From: Rubripirellula sp. | GTDB taxonomy: Bacteria > Planctomycetota > Planctomycetia > Pirellulales > Pirellulaceae | Direction of reading: 5' to 3' | Assembly (NCBI GenBank): GCA_029213145.1 | Contig: JARGNK010000019.1 | Location: 8,120-72,119 of the forward strand | Length of the DNA stretch: 64,000 bases | In this document: in pieces, positions 18,981-29,400 of the stretch | Numbering within the stretch: the first letter of the stretch is position 1 | Layout of the letters: each line of letters opens with the position of its first letter | Notes under the pieces: generated by a model | What the model was told of the DNA's origin: nothing | Database searches by the model: none | The model's input: only the letters and a program-made list of their open reading frames with translations | Program-made: the position numbers and the translations under genes

Positions 18981-21361
18981 TGGCGAGTTACCGTTTCGTG
19001 AGCGTTAAGCAACAGACGGGCAACGCCTGTCCAACTGGCGAGTTCAACAGGCGAGACCATCTCGGTATCGACAAAATCATCCGCTGATTCGAGCAACATG
19101 GTCGCTGCTTGGGGAGCGGTGCGATAATGCTCGATTTCCTTCGTGAAGAAATCGGTTAACACAGACATCTCTGTTTCATCGGGCGGCCGAGAGAGCACGA
19201 TTTGAAATATTTCACGTAACCGTTGGGGTGTTGAAATTGCAGGTCGTTTCAGAAGTCGCGACGCCAGCGCGATCGAAGTATCGACCAAGGATGGATCATT
19301 TAGCAAAACCAACGCTTCCAGCGGAGTGTTCGATCGAGGACGCTGCGCGGTGCATTCTTCGCGGCTGGGTGCGTCCATCGCTTTGAGCATGGGATGTAGG
19401 AATTGACGTTGCCAATGGATATAAACACCTCGCCGGTATTGGCCCGATCCACGATCAGGTGAATAAACTCGGCGGGGGAAATTCAGATGACGATAGTAGC
19501 CGGCTGGTTGATGAGGTCGGACGCTGGGGCCCCCGACATCGGCGATAAATAGCCCGCTCGCGGTAAGTGCCTGATCTCGCACCATTTCTGCTGATAAGCG
19601 ATACCGAGACTGTCTCGCGAACCAGAGATTGTTTGGATCCGCTGAGATCATCTCTGGCGAAGCTTGTGACGACTGTTGGTAGGTATGGGTCAGAACCAGT
19701 CGCCGCATCATCCGTTTGACGCTCCAGTTGTCTTGAACAAATTGGATTGCCAGATGGTCCAACAGTTCCGGATGTGTCGGCGGTTCACCCTGGCCACCAA
19801 AATCGGCAAGGGAAGATGAAATTCCACGACCGAACAATAAGAACCAAAGTCGGTTCGCCATTACGCGAGCGGTGAGTCCACCGACACCTTCCTGTTCATC
19901 GACCAACCAATTTGCCAAATCGAGTCGGTTCGCACGACGATCGCCTGTTTGCAGTGTTCCTAAAAATGCTGGAACGGATGGTGTCACGATTGGTCCACTT
20001 TCATCTAACCAATCGCCTCGTGGCAGCACCCGCATTTCGCGAGGCTCCGTCGATTGAGTGATCATTGTGGTTCGTTTCGCAGCCTGTAGTTGGGCTTGTT
20101 CCTGTTCCAATCGCGCGATGGTGGCGGCTTTAGAGTTCGTGCTTTCGCTTGGCTTGGCATTCTCGGATTTGGCTGGAACGCTGCGAAGTTCGGAAAGTTT
20201 TTGATCGATCGTTCGTAGCCGTTCGCGTTGCCAACGAGTCAGCACGGCAATCTCAGGAGGTCGTCGAGTCGGCAACGCATTGGAACCGACTTTGAAATGC
20301 TGATCCTCATCAACATCGGCAAAGAATGCTGCTAGTGAATAAAAGTCCTGAATTGTGTAGGGATCGTATTTATGGTCGTGGCATTGTGCACATCCGACCG
20401 TAGCACCGAACCAAACTGCGGACAAATTACGTATCCGATCAGCCGCGTACATTGCCAAGTACTCTTTCGGCTGAACCCCTCCTTCATGAGACGTTTGCAA
20501 CAAGCGGTTGTAACCGCTGGCAACGAGATCGTTATCGTCCGCTCCCGCCAGCAAATCACCTGCTAATTGTTGACGAGAGAATTCATCGAACGGGACGTCC
20601 CGATTGAAACAATCGATGACATAGTCGCGATAGGGGGAAATGTTGTGATCTTGATCACCGTGATATCCAACCGTATCGGCGTATCGAACGAGATCCAGCC
20701 AGTAGATCGCCATCCGTTCACCGAAGGCGGGTGAGTCGAGAAATTCGTCCACCAATCGTGCAAAGGTTTGGCGGGTTGGGTCAGCGACGTACGTTTCAAC
20801 TTGCCGCTGGCTTGGTGGTAACCCGGTTAGGTCGAACGCCAAGCGTCGAATCAATGTGACTGGATCGGCATCTTTGGCGGGTTCCATTCCATGATTGATT
20901 TGCGCGGTTAAGACAAAATGATCAATGGGATCGCGAGGCCATTTTGATTGGGTGGCGGGAATTCGTTGTGGCAGGGGCTTTGAGTAAGCCCAATAGGCTT
21001 GGTACGGCGCTCCTTCGCGAACCCAGTTTTTGAGCAAGTCGATCTGTTCAGCCGTTAGCGATTTGCCAGAATCTGGTGGCGGCATTTGCGAGTCTGGATC
21101 AGTGGAGATGATGCGCAGAATCACTTCGCTGAGCTCGACATCTCCCGGAATGATTGCAGATTCTTTTGCGTCTTTTTCGACATCAAGTCGTAGGTCTGCT
21201 TCACGATGTTTTCCATCAGGTCCGTGACAGGAGAAGCACTTATCAGACAAGATCGGACGCACATCGCGATTAAAGGAAATCTCATCGGCGAAGCCGAAAT
21301 CGAGTCCGAGGACCCAGAGTACGGCAATGATCAACAGGAATCGCACTAGAAACTCAATCAA
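18977..21361 (-). CDS. PSD1 protein: planctomycete cytochrome C + DUF1549 + DUF1553
   Basis: A 794-residue PSD1-type protein. The start is TTG at 21361 or a nearby GTG; both keep the N-terminal hydrophobic segment (about 4-25). A cytochrome c-type heme motif C42-F-S-C45-H46 (DKCFSCHGPDG) opens the planctomycete cytochrome domain. DUF1549 follows (about 150-365, with PRDPIDHFVLTAQ, RRLAFDLTGLPPS and GCAQCHDHKYDP). DUF1553 follows (about 480-740, with ANRLWFLLFGRG and RPRSNTPLEALVLLNDPS). It is probably anchored at the outer face of the cytoplasmic membrane or in the periplasm. Together with DUF1501 it forms the planctomycete pair whose function is unknown. Confidence 0.95.
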   Translation of the reverse strand: MIEFLVRFLLIIAVLWVLGLDFGFADEISFNRDVRPILSDKCFSCHGPDGKHREADLRLDVEKDAKESAIIPGDVELSEVILRIISTDPDSQMPPPDSGKSLTAEQIDLLKNWVREGAPYQAYWAYSKPLPQRIPATQSKWPRDPIDHFVLTAQINHGMEPAKDADPVTLIRRLAFDLTGLPPSQRQVETYVADPTRQTFARLVDEFLDSPAFGERMAIYWLDLVRYADTVGYHGDQDHNISPYRDYVIDCFNRDVPFDEFSRQQLAGDLLAGADDNDLVASGYNRLLQTSHEGGVQPKEYLAMYAADRIRNLSAVWFGATVGCAQCHDHKYDPYTIQDFYSLAAFFADVDEDQHFKVGSNALPTRRPPEIAVLTRWQRERLRTIDQKLSELRSVPAKSENAKPSESTNSKAATIARLEQEQAQLQAAKRTTMITQSTEPREMRVLPRGDWLDESGPIVTPSVPAFLGTLQTGDRRANRLDLANWLVDEQEGVGGLTARVMANRLWFLLFGRGISSSLADFGGQGEPPTHPELLDHLAIQFVQDNWSVKRMMRRLVLTHTYQQSSQASPEMISADPNNLWFARQSRYRLSAEMVRDQALTASGLFIADVGGPSVRPHQPAGYYRHLNFPRRVYSPDRGSGQYRRGVYIHWQRQFLHPMLKAMDAPSREECTAQRPRSNTPLEALVLLNDPSLVDTSIALASRLLKRPAISTPQRLREIFQIVLSRPPDETEMSVLTDFFTKEIEHYRTAPQAATMLLESADDFVDTEMVSPVELASWTGVARLLLNAHETVTRQ

Positions 21362-21456
21362 TTGGGTTTAGAAAGGCACGCCCAGATACAGATGGCGTCC
21401 CGATTCGCCATTCTATCTGATGGTCGGATCTATGCCATTTTGGGACTCAATTCGGG

Positions 21457-22035
21457 CTAGCGAGTGCAACGATACACGAATGCGGGGGGCAAATTTCGCC
21501 AAACCGTTGGGCTCCGCTCAACCGAGGAAAATGTTTCCGATAATCGTCGTGAAAAACGGATCCCGGCAGGCAGGATGACACCCTGCCAATAGGCGAACGT
21601 GGCAAATTGGCCGCCCGGAGGGAGCATCGTTAACATCGCATCGAATATCTCGCGTTGCAGTGATTCGGGGAACGACGCCCAAGGCAGCCCGCAGACAATC
21701 GCATCAATCTGTTCCATCGACTGCTCACGACAAAGCTCGGCCACTCGCGTGGCGCTATCTTCGTAAACTACGACGTCAGGGCATCTCGCTCGTGTTTTGG
21801 CGGCTAGCTCGGCGGATCTTTCGATCGAGAAAAAGTTGCAATCGGGGTGTTTGCGGTTTGCAATTTTTTCGGTGAATACCCCCGTGCCCGGACCAAATTC
21901 TACGACATTGCGAATCTTTTCCCAGTCGAACCAGTCTACCATCATTTCCCCAAGAGCCTCGCTGCTTGGAGCGATAGCACCTACCTGAGTTGGGTGGCGA
22001 GCAAAATTTTTCAGGAAAGTCAGGGCGTCAGACAT
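21457..22035 (-). CDS. Small class I SAM-dependent methyltransferase, phospholipid-type
   Basis: A 192-residue methyltransferase. Motif I is VVEFGPGTGVFTEKI (about 44-58), and an acidic Ser-Ile-Glu after a short beta strand (NFFSIERS) would bind the SAM ribose. Motif IV is IVCGLPWASFPE. The N-terminal FLKNFARHPTQVGAIAPSSE is shared with the phosphatidylethanolamine N-methyltransferase (PmtA)-like family, so a phospholipid or small amphipathic substrate is likely. No signal peptide is present. The gene is divergent from the ExbD pair across an 85-bp gap. Rather high sequence similarity to rRNA adenine dimethylases is common in this family, so substrate is not certain. Confidence 0.82.
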   Translation of the reverse strand: MSDALTFLKNFARHPTQVGAIAPSSEALGEMMVDWFDWEKIRNVVEFGPGTGVFTEKIANRKHPDCNFFSIERSAELAAKTRARCPDVVVYEDSATRVAELCREQSMEQIDAIVCGLPWASFPESLQREIFDAMLTMLPPGGQFATFAYWQGVILPAGIRFSRRLSETFSSVERSPTVWRNLPPAFVYRCTR

Positions 22036-22120
22036 GGAGGCAGTGCGTCTCTACTACTTTGACCGGATATCGACAGGGCGGACGGATCCATCTTCGCCTC
22101 TGGTAGGGTAACATGCACGC

Positions 22121-22543
22121 ATGCAAGTTCCGAGTACTAGCCACCGTCGCAGCGTCGGCGCGAATATGACACCGATGATCGACGTGGTTTTTCTGTTGAT
22201 TATCTTTTTTCTGGTGTCGAGTCATCTCGCTCGTCAGGAGAATCGGTTGCCGCTGGATTTACCGACCGCAGCAACCTTTGATCCCTTCGACCCAGAGCGG
22301 GCACCGGTGACGATTAGCGTGAATCGTCAGGCACAGTGGTTGGTTGCGGGCAATGTGGTCGATGTGCCAGCTCTCAAGGACGTGTTATCTGATTTGGTTG
22401 AGCGGCAAGGATCAGCTGCGGCAATTCGGATTCGTACTGATGGTGCCGTGCAATATCGCTACGTTGAGCCAATCTTGCGGGAAGCGGCATTGAAGGGGAT
22501 CACGGACGCCGCGATCGCTGTTCGGGAGCGTGACGCCCAGTGA
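22121..22543 (+). CDS. ExbD/TolR-type biopolymer transport protein
   Basis: A 140-residue ExbD/TolR family protein. It has the hallmark MTPMIDVVFLLIIFFLVSS with the proton-relay Asp21 in one N-terminal membrane helix, then a periplasmic domain from about residue 45. ExbD acts with ExbB in a proton-driven motor that energises outer-membrane transport or Tol complexes. The downstream exbD-like gene starts within the stop codon (GTGA overlap), so both are made from one transcript. No ExbB/TolQ or TonB gene lies next to it. Confidence 0.93.
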   Translation: MQVPSTSHRRSVGANMTPMIDVVFLLIIFFLVSSHLARQENRLPLDLPTAATFDPFDPERAPVTISVNRQAQWLVAGNVVDVPALKDVLSDLVERQGSAAAIRIRTDGAVQYRYVEPILREAALKGITDAAIAVRERDAQ

Positions 22544-22983
22544 GAACCCCAAAGGTCCATGACAGCGAATCGATGGAGTTAAAAATGACGCCAATGATTG
22601 ACGTTGTTTTTCTGCTACTCGTCTTCTTTGTTTGGACGAGCAGTTTTGAAATCCCTGAATTCGATCTGCCCAGTTCGATCGCTCAACCGCCCGCTGGTGG
22701 AACCGAAATCAGTACCGATACGCCGCCCCCTGAAGCGTTTGATGAAATTGTCGTCCGACTCGATCGACGAGATGCTCAATTGGTCATCGAGGTCGGAAGT
22801 CAAGCGTTTCCTGATGTCGCTGCGTTGGGCACCTATTTGACAGAGATCTTGTCACTTGGTGTTCAACCACCGGTCATTGTGGATCCTGCGGACCAGATCT
22901 CGATGGCCGTGGCAGTTCAGGTCTACGATGCGGCCCGCGACGCCGGTGCCGATCGTGTTCTGTTTGCAGCCGAACCGGAGTAG
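22540..22983 (+). CDS. Second ExbD/TolR-type protein
   Basis: A 147-residue ExbD family protein starting at GTG 22540 and overlapping the first exbD by four bases. It has MTPMIDVVFLLLVFFVW with the conserved Asp21, and a periplasmic domain with a Pro/Thr-rich loop (PPAGGTEISTDTPPPEA, about 52-68). Two ExbDs side by side are typical in planctomycetes, where they may form a heteromeric motor. The next gene starts 3 bp after its stop. Confidence 0.93.
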   Translation: MRTPKVHDSESMELKMTPMIDVVFLLLVFFVWTSSFEIPEFDLPSSIAQPPAGGTEISTDTPPPEAFDEIVVRLDRRDAQLVIEVGSQAFPDVAALGTYLTEILSLGVQPPVIVDPADQISMAVAVQVYDAARDAGADRVLFAAEPE

Positions 22984-22986
22984 ACC

Positions 22987-25329
22987 ATGCGAAACCGGTT
23001 TCTGTGCGCCATGTTGCTCGCATCAAGCCTCCTGGCTTGCGCTCCGGATTTGCTGGGCCAAGCACCCGTAGGACGCCGCACAACTGATCTCGATCAGGAT
23101 TTGTTTCAGGCATTAGTGAATGCAAATCGTTTTAGTGATGCGATCGAGCTATGTCAGGCCCGATCACGTGGTGCCGATCCACGAAGCGACGTGGCAGCGA
23201 AATGGGCCATCAGGACGTCTCAGGCTCTTTCCGCCAAACAATTGGTGAACGAGACGTTTACAGACACAGACATACAGGCCGCGCAAGAACCCGTGTCGCA
23301 GTTGTTGAGTGCCTACCCTGATCAGGCACGAAATTTCTTTCTCGAGACGCAGCAGCGTCGTGTTCAGCGAGACGCAGCGAGGCATGCTGTGTTACGGGCC
23401 GCTGTTTCGCCAAGCGACAAAGCTCAGAATGAGGCGGCCGCCGGTCGCTTAGTCAGCGCCGCTAGTGACATGGAAGCCTTGTCCGAACGTATCGCTGACG
23501 AGCGTTCCCGCCTCAGCGGCAACCGTGATCCGGACAGCCAGCAGCAGATCGCAGACTTGACACGATTGGAGCAGTCGCTGCAGGTCGATCTTGTTTCGTT
23601 GTCGTTATTGCAAACGGAATTATTTTCTCGGGGCAGTCAAGACGGAATCGCAGCAGCAGTCAGCGCCGAGCGGGCTGCCGTCGCCGCAGAATCGAAGTTG
23701 CCAAATGGATCTGCAGCGCGACGGGAAATTGAACGTTTGAGGATCGAATCGATTCTCCGCGCGGACCAACCCAAACGTGCTGATGCAGCATGGAAGCAAG
23801 CCATCGAGAAGGAAACAGATTTGCGATCCCCGCAGTGGCTCGCGTTACGAATTCGTCTCGATTTAGCCTTGGCTAAGATCCCGCAAGTGGAATCGCAATT
23901 GGCCGCCTTCTACGGAACGACTCCCGGTTCAGCACCGCTATCAGTCGAGATGGACTTGGCAAGGTTAGAGTACTTGCTGCAGAGCACGCAAAAAGGCGTT
24001 GTTGGTCCGTGGTTGGATGAAATTTCTAAGCGTGGTGGTCCATATGCTCGCCGTCGTGCCGAAGCGTGGTCCCTTCAATATCTCAAGCAATCATCAGTTA
24101 GCAATCGTCCCAACGTCGATCCGTCGATCATCGCTGCCCAAGCTAAAGATTGGTTGCGGCGCGGAGAAGCGTCGCGCGCTGCCGAGTTGTTGTCAGCCGC
24201 CGCCGCTGCCGAAACAGATACGAGCCGAGCGATCTCGCGAGCCATTGAAGCGGCCGCCGCTTGGAAGAAGGCGGGTTCTCCAATCAAAGCAGCGGAAGTC
24301 CTATCTGACATCGCGCTCAGCAAACCCCAGGGGCTCGGCGCTGCTGCCGCGCATTTGCAGGCCATCGTTTTGGCTGCTACTGGTAATGATTCAGGTCTTG
24401 TTGGAAAAGTCGAAGCCATGCTCCGCAGGAATCTCGATCAATGGCCTCAAGGGAAGGCAGCTGATGGAGCACGGCGCTGGCTTATCAAATTGCTTGAATC
24501 ACAGTCACGTCCCACAGAGGCGGCAGTTGCTGCAACCCAGGTTGCAGCTGCCGATCTTGACTCGAATCAACTCAGCCGCATTCTTTCGCAATGGCGATCT
24601 GCATTTCGATTGATTGAGCCTGATCAAACGTCCGGCTTTAACACGCAGCTTGAGGAAGCGTTCGCATCGCTTCCTAAAAATCCGGCCGTAGTTGATACGC
24701 ATCGACTGACTTTCGCCCTAGTTGCAGATCGTTCTTGGTTGCTTGGTGTACCGTCTGCCAACGCTGCAGAGCCGCCATGGATAGAAGCACTGATTGAATT
24801 TCGAAAAGCAGGTAAAGAAGACCAGGTTTTGTCAACAATCCCTGAAACGGAGAGGGCTGATGTCATTCGCCGATTAATGCTGGATGCACGTGCGGAGCCA
24901 TCACGACGTCGTGCGATTGCATTGTTGATTGAGGCATGGATTGATTCACGCGATAGCGAGCCATCACTCTCCCTCGGACAGGTTGAACGATTGCTTTGGC
25001 TTAACCAGATACCCCAGGCGATTGGGGCGGCCAGTTCATTGATCAAGCAATCACCCGATTCAGCGGAAGCGATCCAGGGAGTCGCTGAATTACTTGGATC
25101 CAGTCGAGACCCAGAAGCCCGAAAACAGGCGATTGTATGGTGGGACCAACTCGCCGCTGGTAGCACCGCTGGAAGTGATGTGTGGCATAAGGCTAAGCTG
25201 GCTGCGATCCGACTGCTGGCGGCTACTGGGCAGAATGATCAGGCGCGTCAGCGTGCAAAATATATTTTACTGACCAAGCCTGATCTTCAACTTGATCTAC
25301 GGCGTCGGTATCAGGCAGTAGGCAACTGA
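22987..25329 (+). CDS. Exported helical repeat (TPR-like) protein downstream of ExbD pair
   Basis: A 780-residue protein with a signal peptide (MRNRFLCAMLLASSLLACAPDLLGQ); the Leu-Ala-Cys motif could also make it a lipoprotein. The rest is an Ala-rich series of helical hairpins typical of TPR/SEL1-like solenoids (for example RRGEASRAAELLSAAAAA, SPIKAAEVLSDIALSKPQG). It starts 3 bp after the second exbD, so it is surely part of that operon. Such a periplasmic solenoid would be suited to link the motor to other envelope components, but that is inference. I see no catalytic motif. Confidence 0.8.
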   Translation: MRNRFLCAMLLASSLLACAPDLLGQAPVGRRTTDLDQDLFQALVNANRFSDAIELCQARSRGADPRSDVAAKWAIRTSQALSAKQLVNETFTDTDIQAAQEPVSQLLSAYPDQARNFFLETQQRRVQRDAARHAVLRAAVSPSDKAQNEAAAGRLVSAASDMEALSERIADERSRLSGNRDPDSQQQIADLTRLEQSLQVDLVSLSLLQTELFSRGSQDGIAAAVSAERAAVAAESKLPNGSAARREIERLRIESILRADQPKRADAAWKQAIEKETDLRSPQWLALRIRLDLALAKIPQVESQLAAFYGTTPGSAPLSVEMDLARLEYLLQSTQKGVVGPWLDEISKRGGPYARRRAEAWSLQYLKQSSVSNRPNVDPSIIAAQAKDWLRRGEASRAAELLSAAAAAETDTSRAISRAIEAAAAWKKAGSPIKAAEVLSDIALSKPQGLGAAAAHLQAIVLAATGNDSGLVGKVEAMLRRNLDQWPQGKAADGARRWLIKLLESQSRPTEAAVAATQVAAADLDSNQLSRILSQWRSAFRLIEPDQTSGFNTQLEEAFASLPKNPAVVDTHRLTFALVADRSWLLGVPSANAAEPPWIEALIEFRKAGKEDQVLSTIPETERADVIRRLMLDARAEPSRRRAIALLIEAWIDSRDSEPSLSLGQVERLLWLNQIPQAIGAASSLIKQSPDSAEAIQGVAELLGSSRDPEARKQAIVWWDQLAAGSTAGSDVWHKAKLAAIRLLAATGQNDQARQRAKYILLTKPDLQLDLRRRYQAVGN

Positions 25330-25344
25330 CGGAGTCGTGTACGC

Positions 25345-25800
25345 TTGAATGACAACACAAGGTACCGACGTTTCGTGGTCCTGCAGCATACAGTGGGGCC
25401 GAATTTGGGTCGCACGGCCAAAGATCATCTTGATTGGATGTTTGAACAGGACAACCAGACATTGGAAACCTGGGAAACTCCACTCATCGCAACATTGATC
25501 GAACCGATAGTGGTGGTGACTCAGCGTTTGAATGATCACCGCATCGCTTATCTTGATTGGGAGGGTTCGCTTGGTGGTGATCGTGGTGAGGTAAAACGAG
25601 TGATCGCTGGAAAATATGAGCGGCTCAAGATCGGGAAAGAACGAATCCAGTTACGGATCATTTGGCGAGACAAAGATTCAACGAACACGGCCCAGCTAGA
25701 CTTTTTTCAAGACGAGATCGGTGTGTCATCTCTCCGCGATCCCGGTGGTGACGTTTACCGTCTTCAAATTGCACCATTAGGGTGCGATACGAATGGATGA
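25345..25800 (+). CDS. LigD 3'-phosphoesterase-like domain protein
   Basis: About 151 residues starting at TTG 25345 (a later GTG is possible). The pattern RRFVVLQH ... DHLDWMFE ... LETWETP ... LNDHRIAYLDWEGSLGGDRGEVKRV resembles the 3'-phosphoesterase domain that forms the N-terminus of bacterial LigD. His15, His28, Asp30 and Asp64-His65-Arg66 fall at positions where LigD has metal or phosphate ligands. The LigD Arg in YDFRLE is Met here (DWMFE), so activity is uncertain. No Ku or polymerase/ligase domains are fused or near. It lies 15 bp after the solenoid gene and could be co-transcribed. Function, if active, would be removal of 3'-phosphate from DNA ends. Confidence 0.6.
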   Translation: MNDNTRYRRFVVLQHTVGPNLGRTAKDHLDWMFEQDNQTLETWETPLIATLIEPIVVVTQRLNDHRIAYLDWEGSLGGDRGEVKRVIAGKYERLKIGKERIQLRIIWRDKDSTNTAQLDFFQDEIGVSSLRDPGGDVYRLQIAPLGCDTNG

Positions 25801-26447
25801 ACGGGGCAATTAACATAGTAAGAGTCTGTCACTGGTGGATCGGTATGTTCTTTCAGGAGCAATCGTTCCAAGGTCAGTGAAGCCGATTCCACCATTATGG
25901 GCTTTTTGAATCGCTGGAATGGACCCTCGTCGCAGTAACTTACGCGATGAGATCGCATTGAGTGGTGTCCGAAAAAATTGCGGCGCTGCAGTTGGAAGTT
26001 TCTTTCGTGATATCACGAACAAATTGGTCGAGGGGCAGTGGTAAGGATCCCGCCATCGGCTTTTCAATTCGCAGTTCGTTTGCGTCTTTGACTAGCCACG
26101 ATGGGATTTTCTTGAGTAGCTCCTTGAGCATTCGAGCATTCGAGCATTCGAGCATTCGAGCGTTCGAGCATTGGTCTTGTCTGAGCCGAAATTTGCTCAC
26201 CAAGCTCCCTCTTAGAAAACATCTCGCCGCAATTTTCCTACTTCGGCAGCTTAGCGATGACTTGCTTACCTGTGTTTGCCATCAGTCAATAGTTCGCTTG
26301 GTCACAGAAGTCCGGGCGCGTTTGGTTATGCTGACGGCCCAACCCGCTGAATGCACACTGGATAATCGAGTGCCGGCCAATAAGATGGCGACAAGGGTGG
26401 ACCTATGTTTGCATGTCGTTGCAACTGAGAACATTCGCTACGTAAGA
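25801..26447. other. Long intergenic region with 8-bp repeat, no supported gene
   Basis: About 650 bases between a plus-strand gene and a minus-strand gene, which therefore converge. It holds an 8-bp tandem repeat (26126-26173). Open frames here (for example a minus-strand 87-codon frame ending at 25940) run through the repeat and do not look like real proteins. It may be a decayed gene, but I cannot show that. Confidence 0.5.
26126..26173. repeat. 8-bp tandem repeat, six copies
   Basis: The unit gagcattc repeats in perfect register at 26126-26157 (four copies), then gagcgttc at 26158-26165 and gagcattg at 26166-26173, each with one change. It lies inside the 650-bp gap with no gene. It may be slippage-prone. 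Confidence 0.9.
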
Positions 26448-29400
26448 TCAGAAACGTAGCGGTTTCGGTAACCAAGTCCGAAGTCGTTCGGCCACACCTG
26501 GTGTATCCGTCGGTTGGGGATCCGAGTCACTTTGGTGTTCGGACGAATTTAAATGGTTGAGAGTTAGCAGGTGTTGAGCCCACGGGTTTTGCAAAAGTCG
26601 ACCCGACGGAGCGAGGTTGTTACGTTGTAGACCTTGGACCGCTAAAAACGCCAGGCTTTGTAGCTCTTCACGTTCTTGTTCTGTCGCAAAATGCTCATGT
26701 AGGTGTACATCGTCGATCCACACTTTGCCTGTTGAAAGGCTGTCGATCGTCAGTCTTAATGAATCTACAACTCCACGATGGATTCCATCCGCTTCAAGGA
26801 TCGCGTGCTGCTCGTTCCATTTGCCATCTCTGGGTACTTCGAACTCTGTAGCGAATCGGATGGGTTGACCGTTTCGTGATGCTTCGATCGAAACCTTCAA
26901 GCGGTGGGGTGGTGCATTGTCTTGCCGTTCACCGCGACAAGCGAGAGAAACTGCAAGACGACCTGATTGGGGTGGATCGATGGTTTCGGTGACTAGCCAA
27001 GTTCGGCTCGGTGATTTGGGGTCGGTCGTCAACAAGACCGATTGTTTACCGGTTAAACACTCGCGCACATCGACTGTTACACAATCGGGTGGGTGTTGAG
27101 CGTGAAGCCAACCCACGAGTCCCATTTTTCCCGCTTGCTCGAAACTTCCATTACGCGGCTGTCCACTTGGTTCTAAATCTGAGAGCGATCCAAGCCGCTC
27201 GACGACGGAGGTGACTTGTTGTTTGATTCTTTGCAAGGTTTGGATTCCACCACCCACGCGTGATGTCCAACCTACCAGTTTGATCGGTTTTGTGGCGGTT
27301 GTTGTCGCCCGCAAAACAATCATTTGTCCGGCCGGTACCGTGACGCGAATTCGGCTGTCGCTGCGCGGCTGAAGCAGTGCTGGTGAGCTACTGTCCCAGC
27401 TAACCGATTCCGAGGTCTCCAGGTCAATCTCTGAAGGCCACGGGACGCTGCTAATAATCGCTACACACAACTTGTCATCCGCTGTGGCTGTCTTGACATG
27501 GGCCGTTTGAGCCGTGGGGTTTGAGCCCATGACATCCGTCATTGGAATTGCAGGAATGCTCGTGAATGCAGCAAAGAAATTCTTCAGATCGTCATCCAGT
27601 TGGTTGAACACAATCGCTTGGTCGATCAGCAAAATGTCGGGTTCCAGTTGATTCATCACTCGGCTGAGATCAGACTCCCAGCCTGGTCGAATCTTTCCCT
27701 GCTTCGTAGAAGCGGTTGTCGCTTGAACGAGTACTGCCGATGATCTTGCTAGGTTGGTCTCTGCTAGATCCGAGATTTGTTGTGACAATAATTGGCAGTC
27801 GGAGAGGATTTGTTCATCGCCGTCGCGAATGATGGAGGCTACTTTCCAGTGACTATTCGCCGTTGAGTCCAATGCAGCCAAGCTCTCTGTGGGTAGCAAT
27901 ATGAGTGCTGGGTGTTCGTTCAACATGGAAGTGATCCCGTTGAAAGCATTTTGCGTCTCTGCTCGAATCCAATCATCAAAAGCTTCTGACCGGGTCAACT
28001 CGGCTCGCGCTTCTTCATCCAACTGACTTATCTTAATATTCGCTGATTTAGCAAATCTAGCGATTATTGATGGTTCACTCTGCGCGTTAGTTGGCGGCTG
28101 CAGATGACTGTCCTCATCGGCGTACAGGCCTAGTCCAGCATAATGTGGATACTGTTCGTAACGAGTGTCGATTTCATGTAGCCACGTCGCCAAACTCCGT
28201 TGAACTGCCGGATTCAATAGGTCGTATTGATTGCTGCGATTTAGTTCGTCCCGCGTAAGTTCGGCGACACGGTCAGGCTGAGTTCGCAGGGCTTCCTCCA
28301 GTTCGGAGAGTAGGTCGGTTGGGCGTACTGAGACGTAAACCAGAAGCGATTGGTTCGACAGCAGCAGCATCGCTAGTTGGATAGCGTCTTCGGAGTAGAG
28401 ATTGTTTTGATCACTGCCCCGTGTTCCCGCTGGTAGCATCACACCAGTCAGGTTCATTTGGCGGGCGTAGTCAGCCAAACGCATGGAACTCTCCCAGATC
28501 CGCTGTGCGACGACCGTTGCGTTGTCAAAGTCATTACGGCCAAGCGGTGTCGAGTTGCTCCAGTTCTCTACCCAATCCTCATCGCTAATCTGCAGCGCCG
28601 CTACCCGTTGCGGTGAGGCAGAAAGACTTGCCAAAGGTGGCTTCGAATCACCTAATCGATTGGGTCCAGCTTCGACGCGGATCGATTCAATCGCTGCATC
28701 ACTTGCGCTTAGGTTAGTCAAGCAAATCTGTTCTCCCAACTTTGGATAATGAATCCAGGTATGTTCCAGCCACGGGTCCTCAGACTTGGCAACCGGATCC
28801 TGCACGATCACAAAGGAGTGACTTGGAGCATCGACCGCTCCGAAATGAACACGCAGGTGAATGGGTCGATCCTGTGCTATGCGAATCCGAATTCGGTGCG
28901 GAATTGCTGGCCGCAGGACGGGTAATGCTGTTTGGAAGAGTTGGTTCGACTGGAGTATCGCCACCGTTTTGTCAGCATGGGATTCGCTAGCCAAAGCATT
29001 TTGATTCGTTTCTGCTTCTGGGCCAGGAATGAATCGTGAGGTGGATTGGGGGATCCATGTGGTAACCGACCAGGAAGGCTCTGAGGGATTGATTTCACCA
29101 ATCGCATCCCAGTCCGGTTGCTCTGGGGGCAGATTCGTCGTGTTTTGATTGTCAGTATGCACAACGACCGGGTGGCCCTTTTTTAATATCGGCATGTCGC
29201 GGCGACTAATCCGCAACCAGATGTTCTCGTCCTCCTTAACCAGGAGCGATCGAACTTCATAGACGCCAACCGCTTTTGGTGTTCGGAAATTGACGGTGAC
29301 TGCTGGGCTGTTCCCTCGTGCATCCACCTGCATAATGTGACGCGAACTACTGAGCGTTTGCCCGTCATCAACTCGAATTAATGACGCATGCAGCGTTAGT

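Noticed and set aside
25801-26447. Small minus-strand open frames, for example 25940-26203
   Set aside because: They run through the 8-bp repeat, differ in frame and show no recognisable protein family, so they may be chance or a decayed gene.
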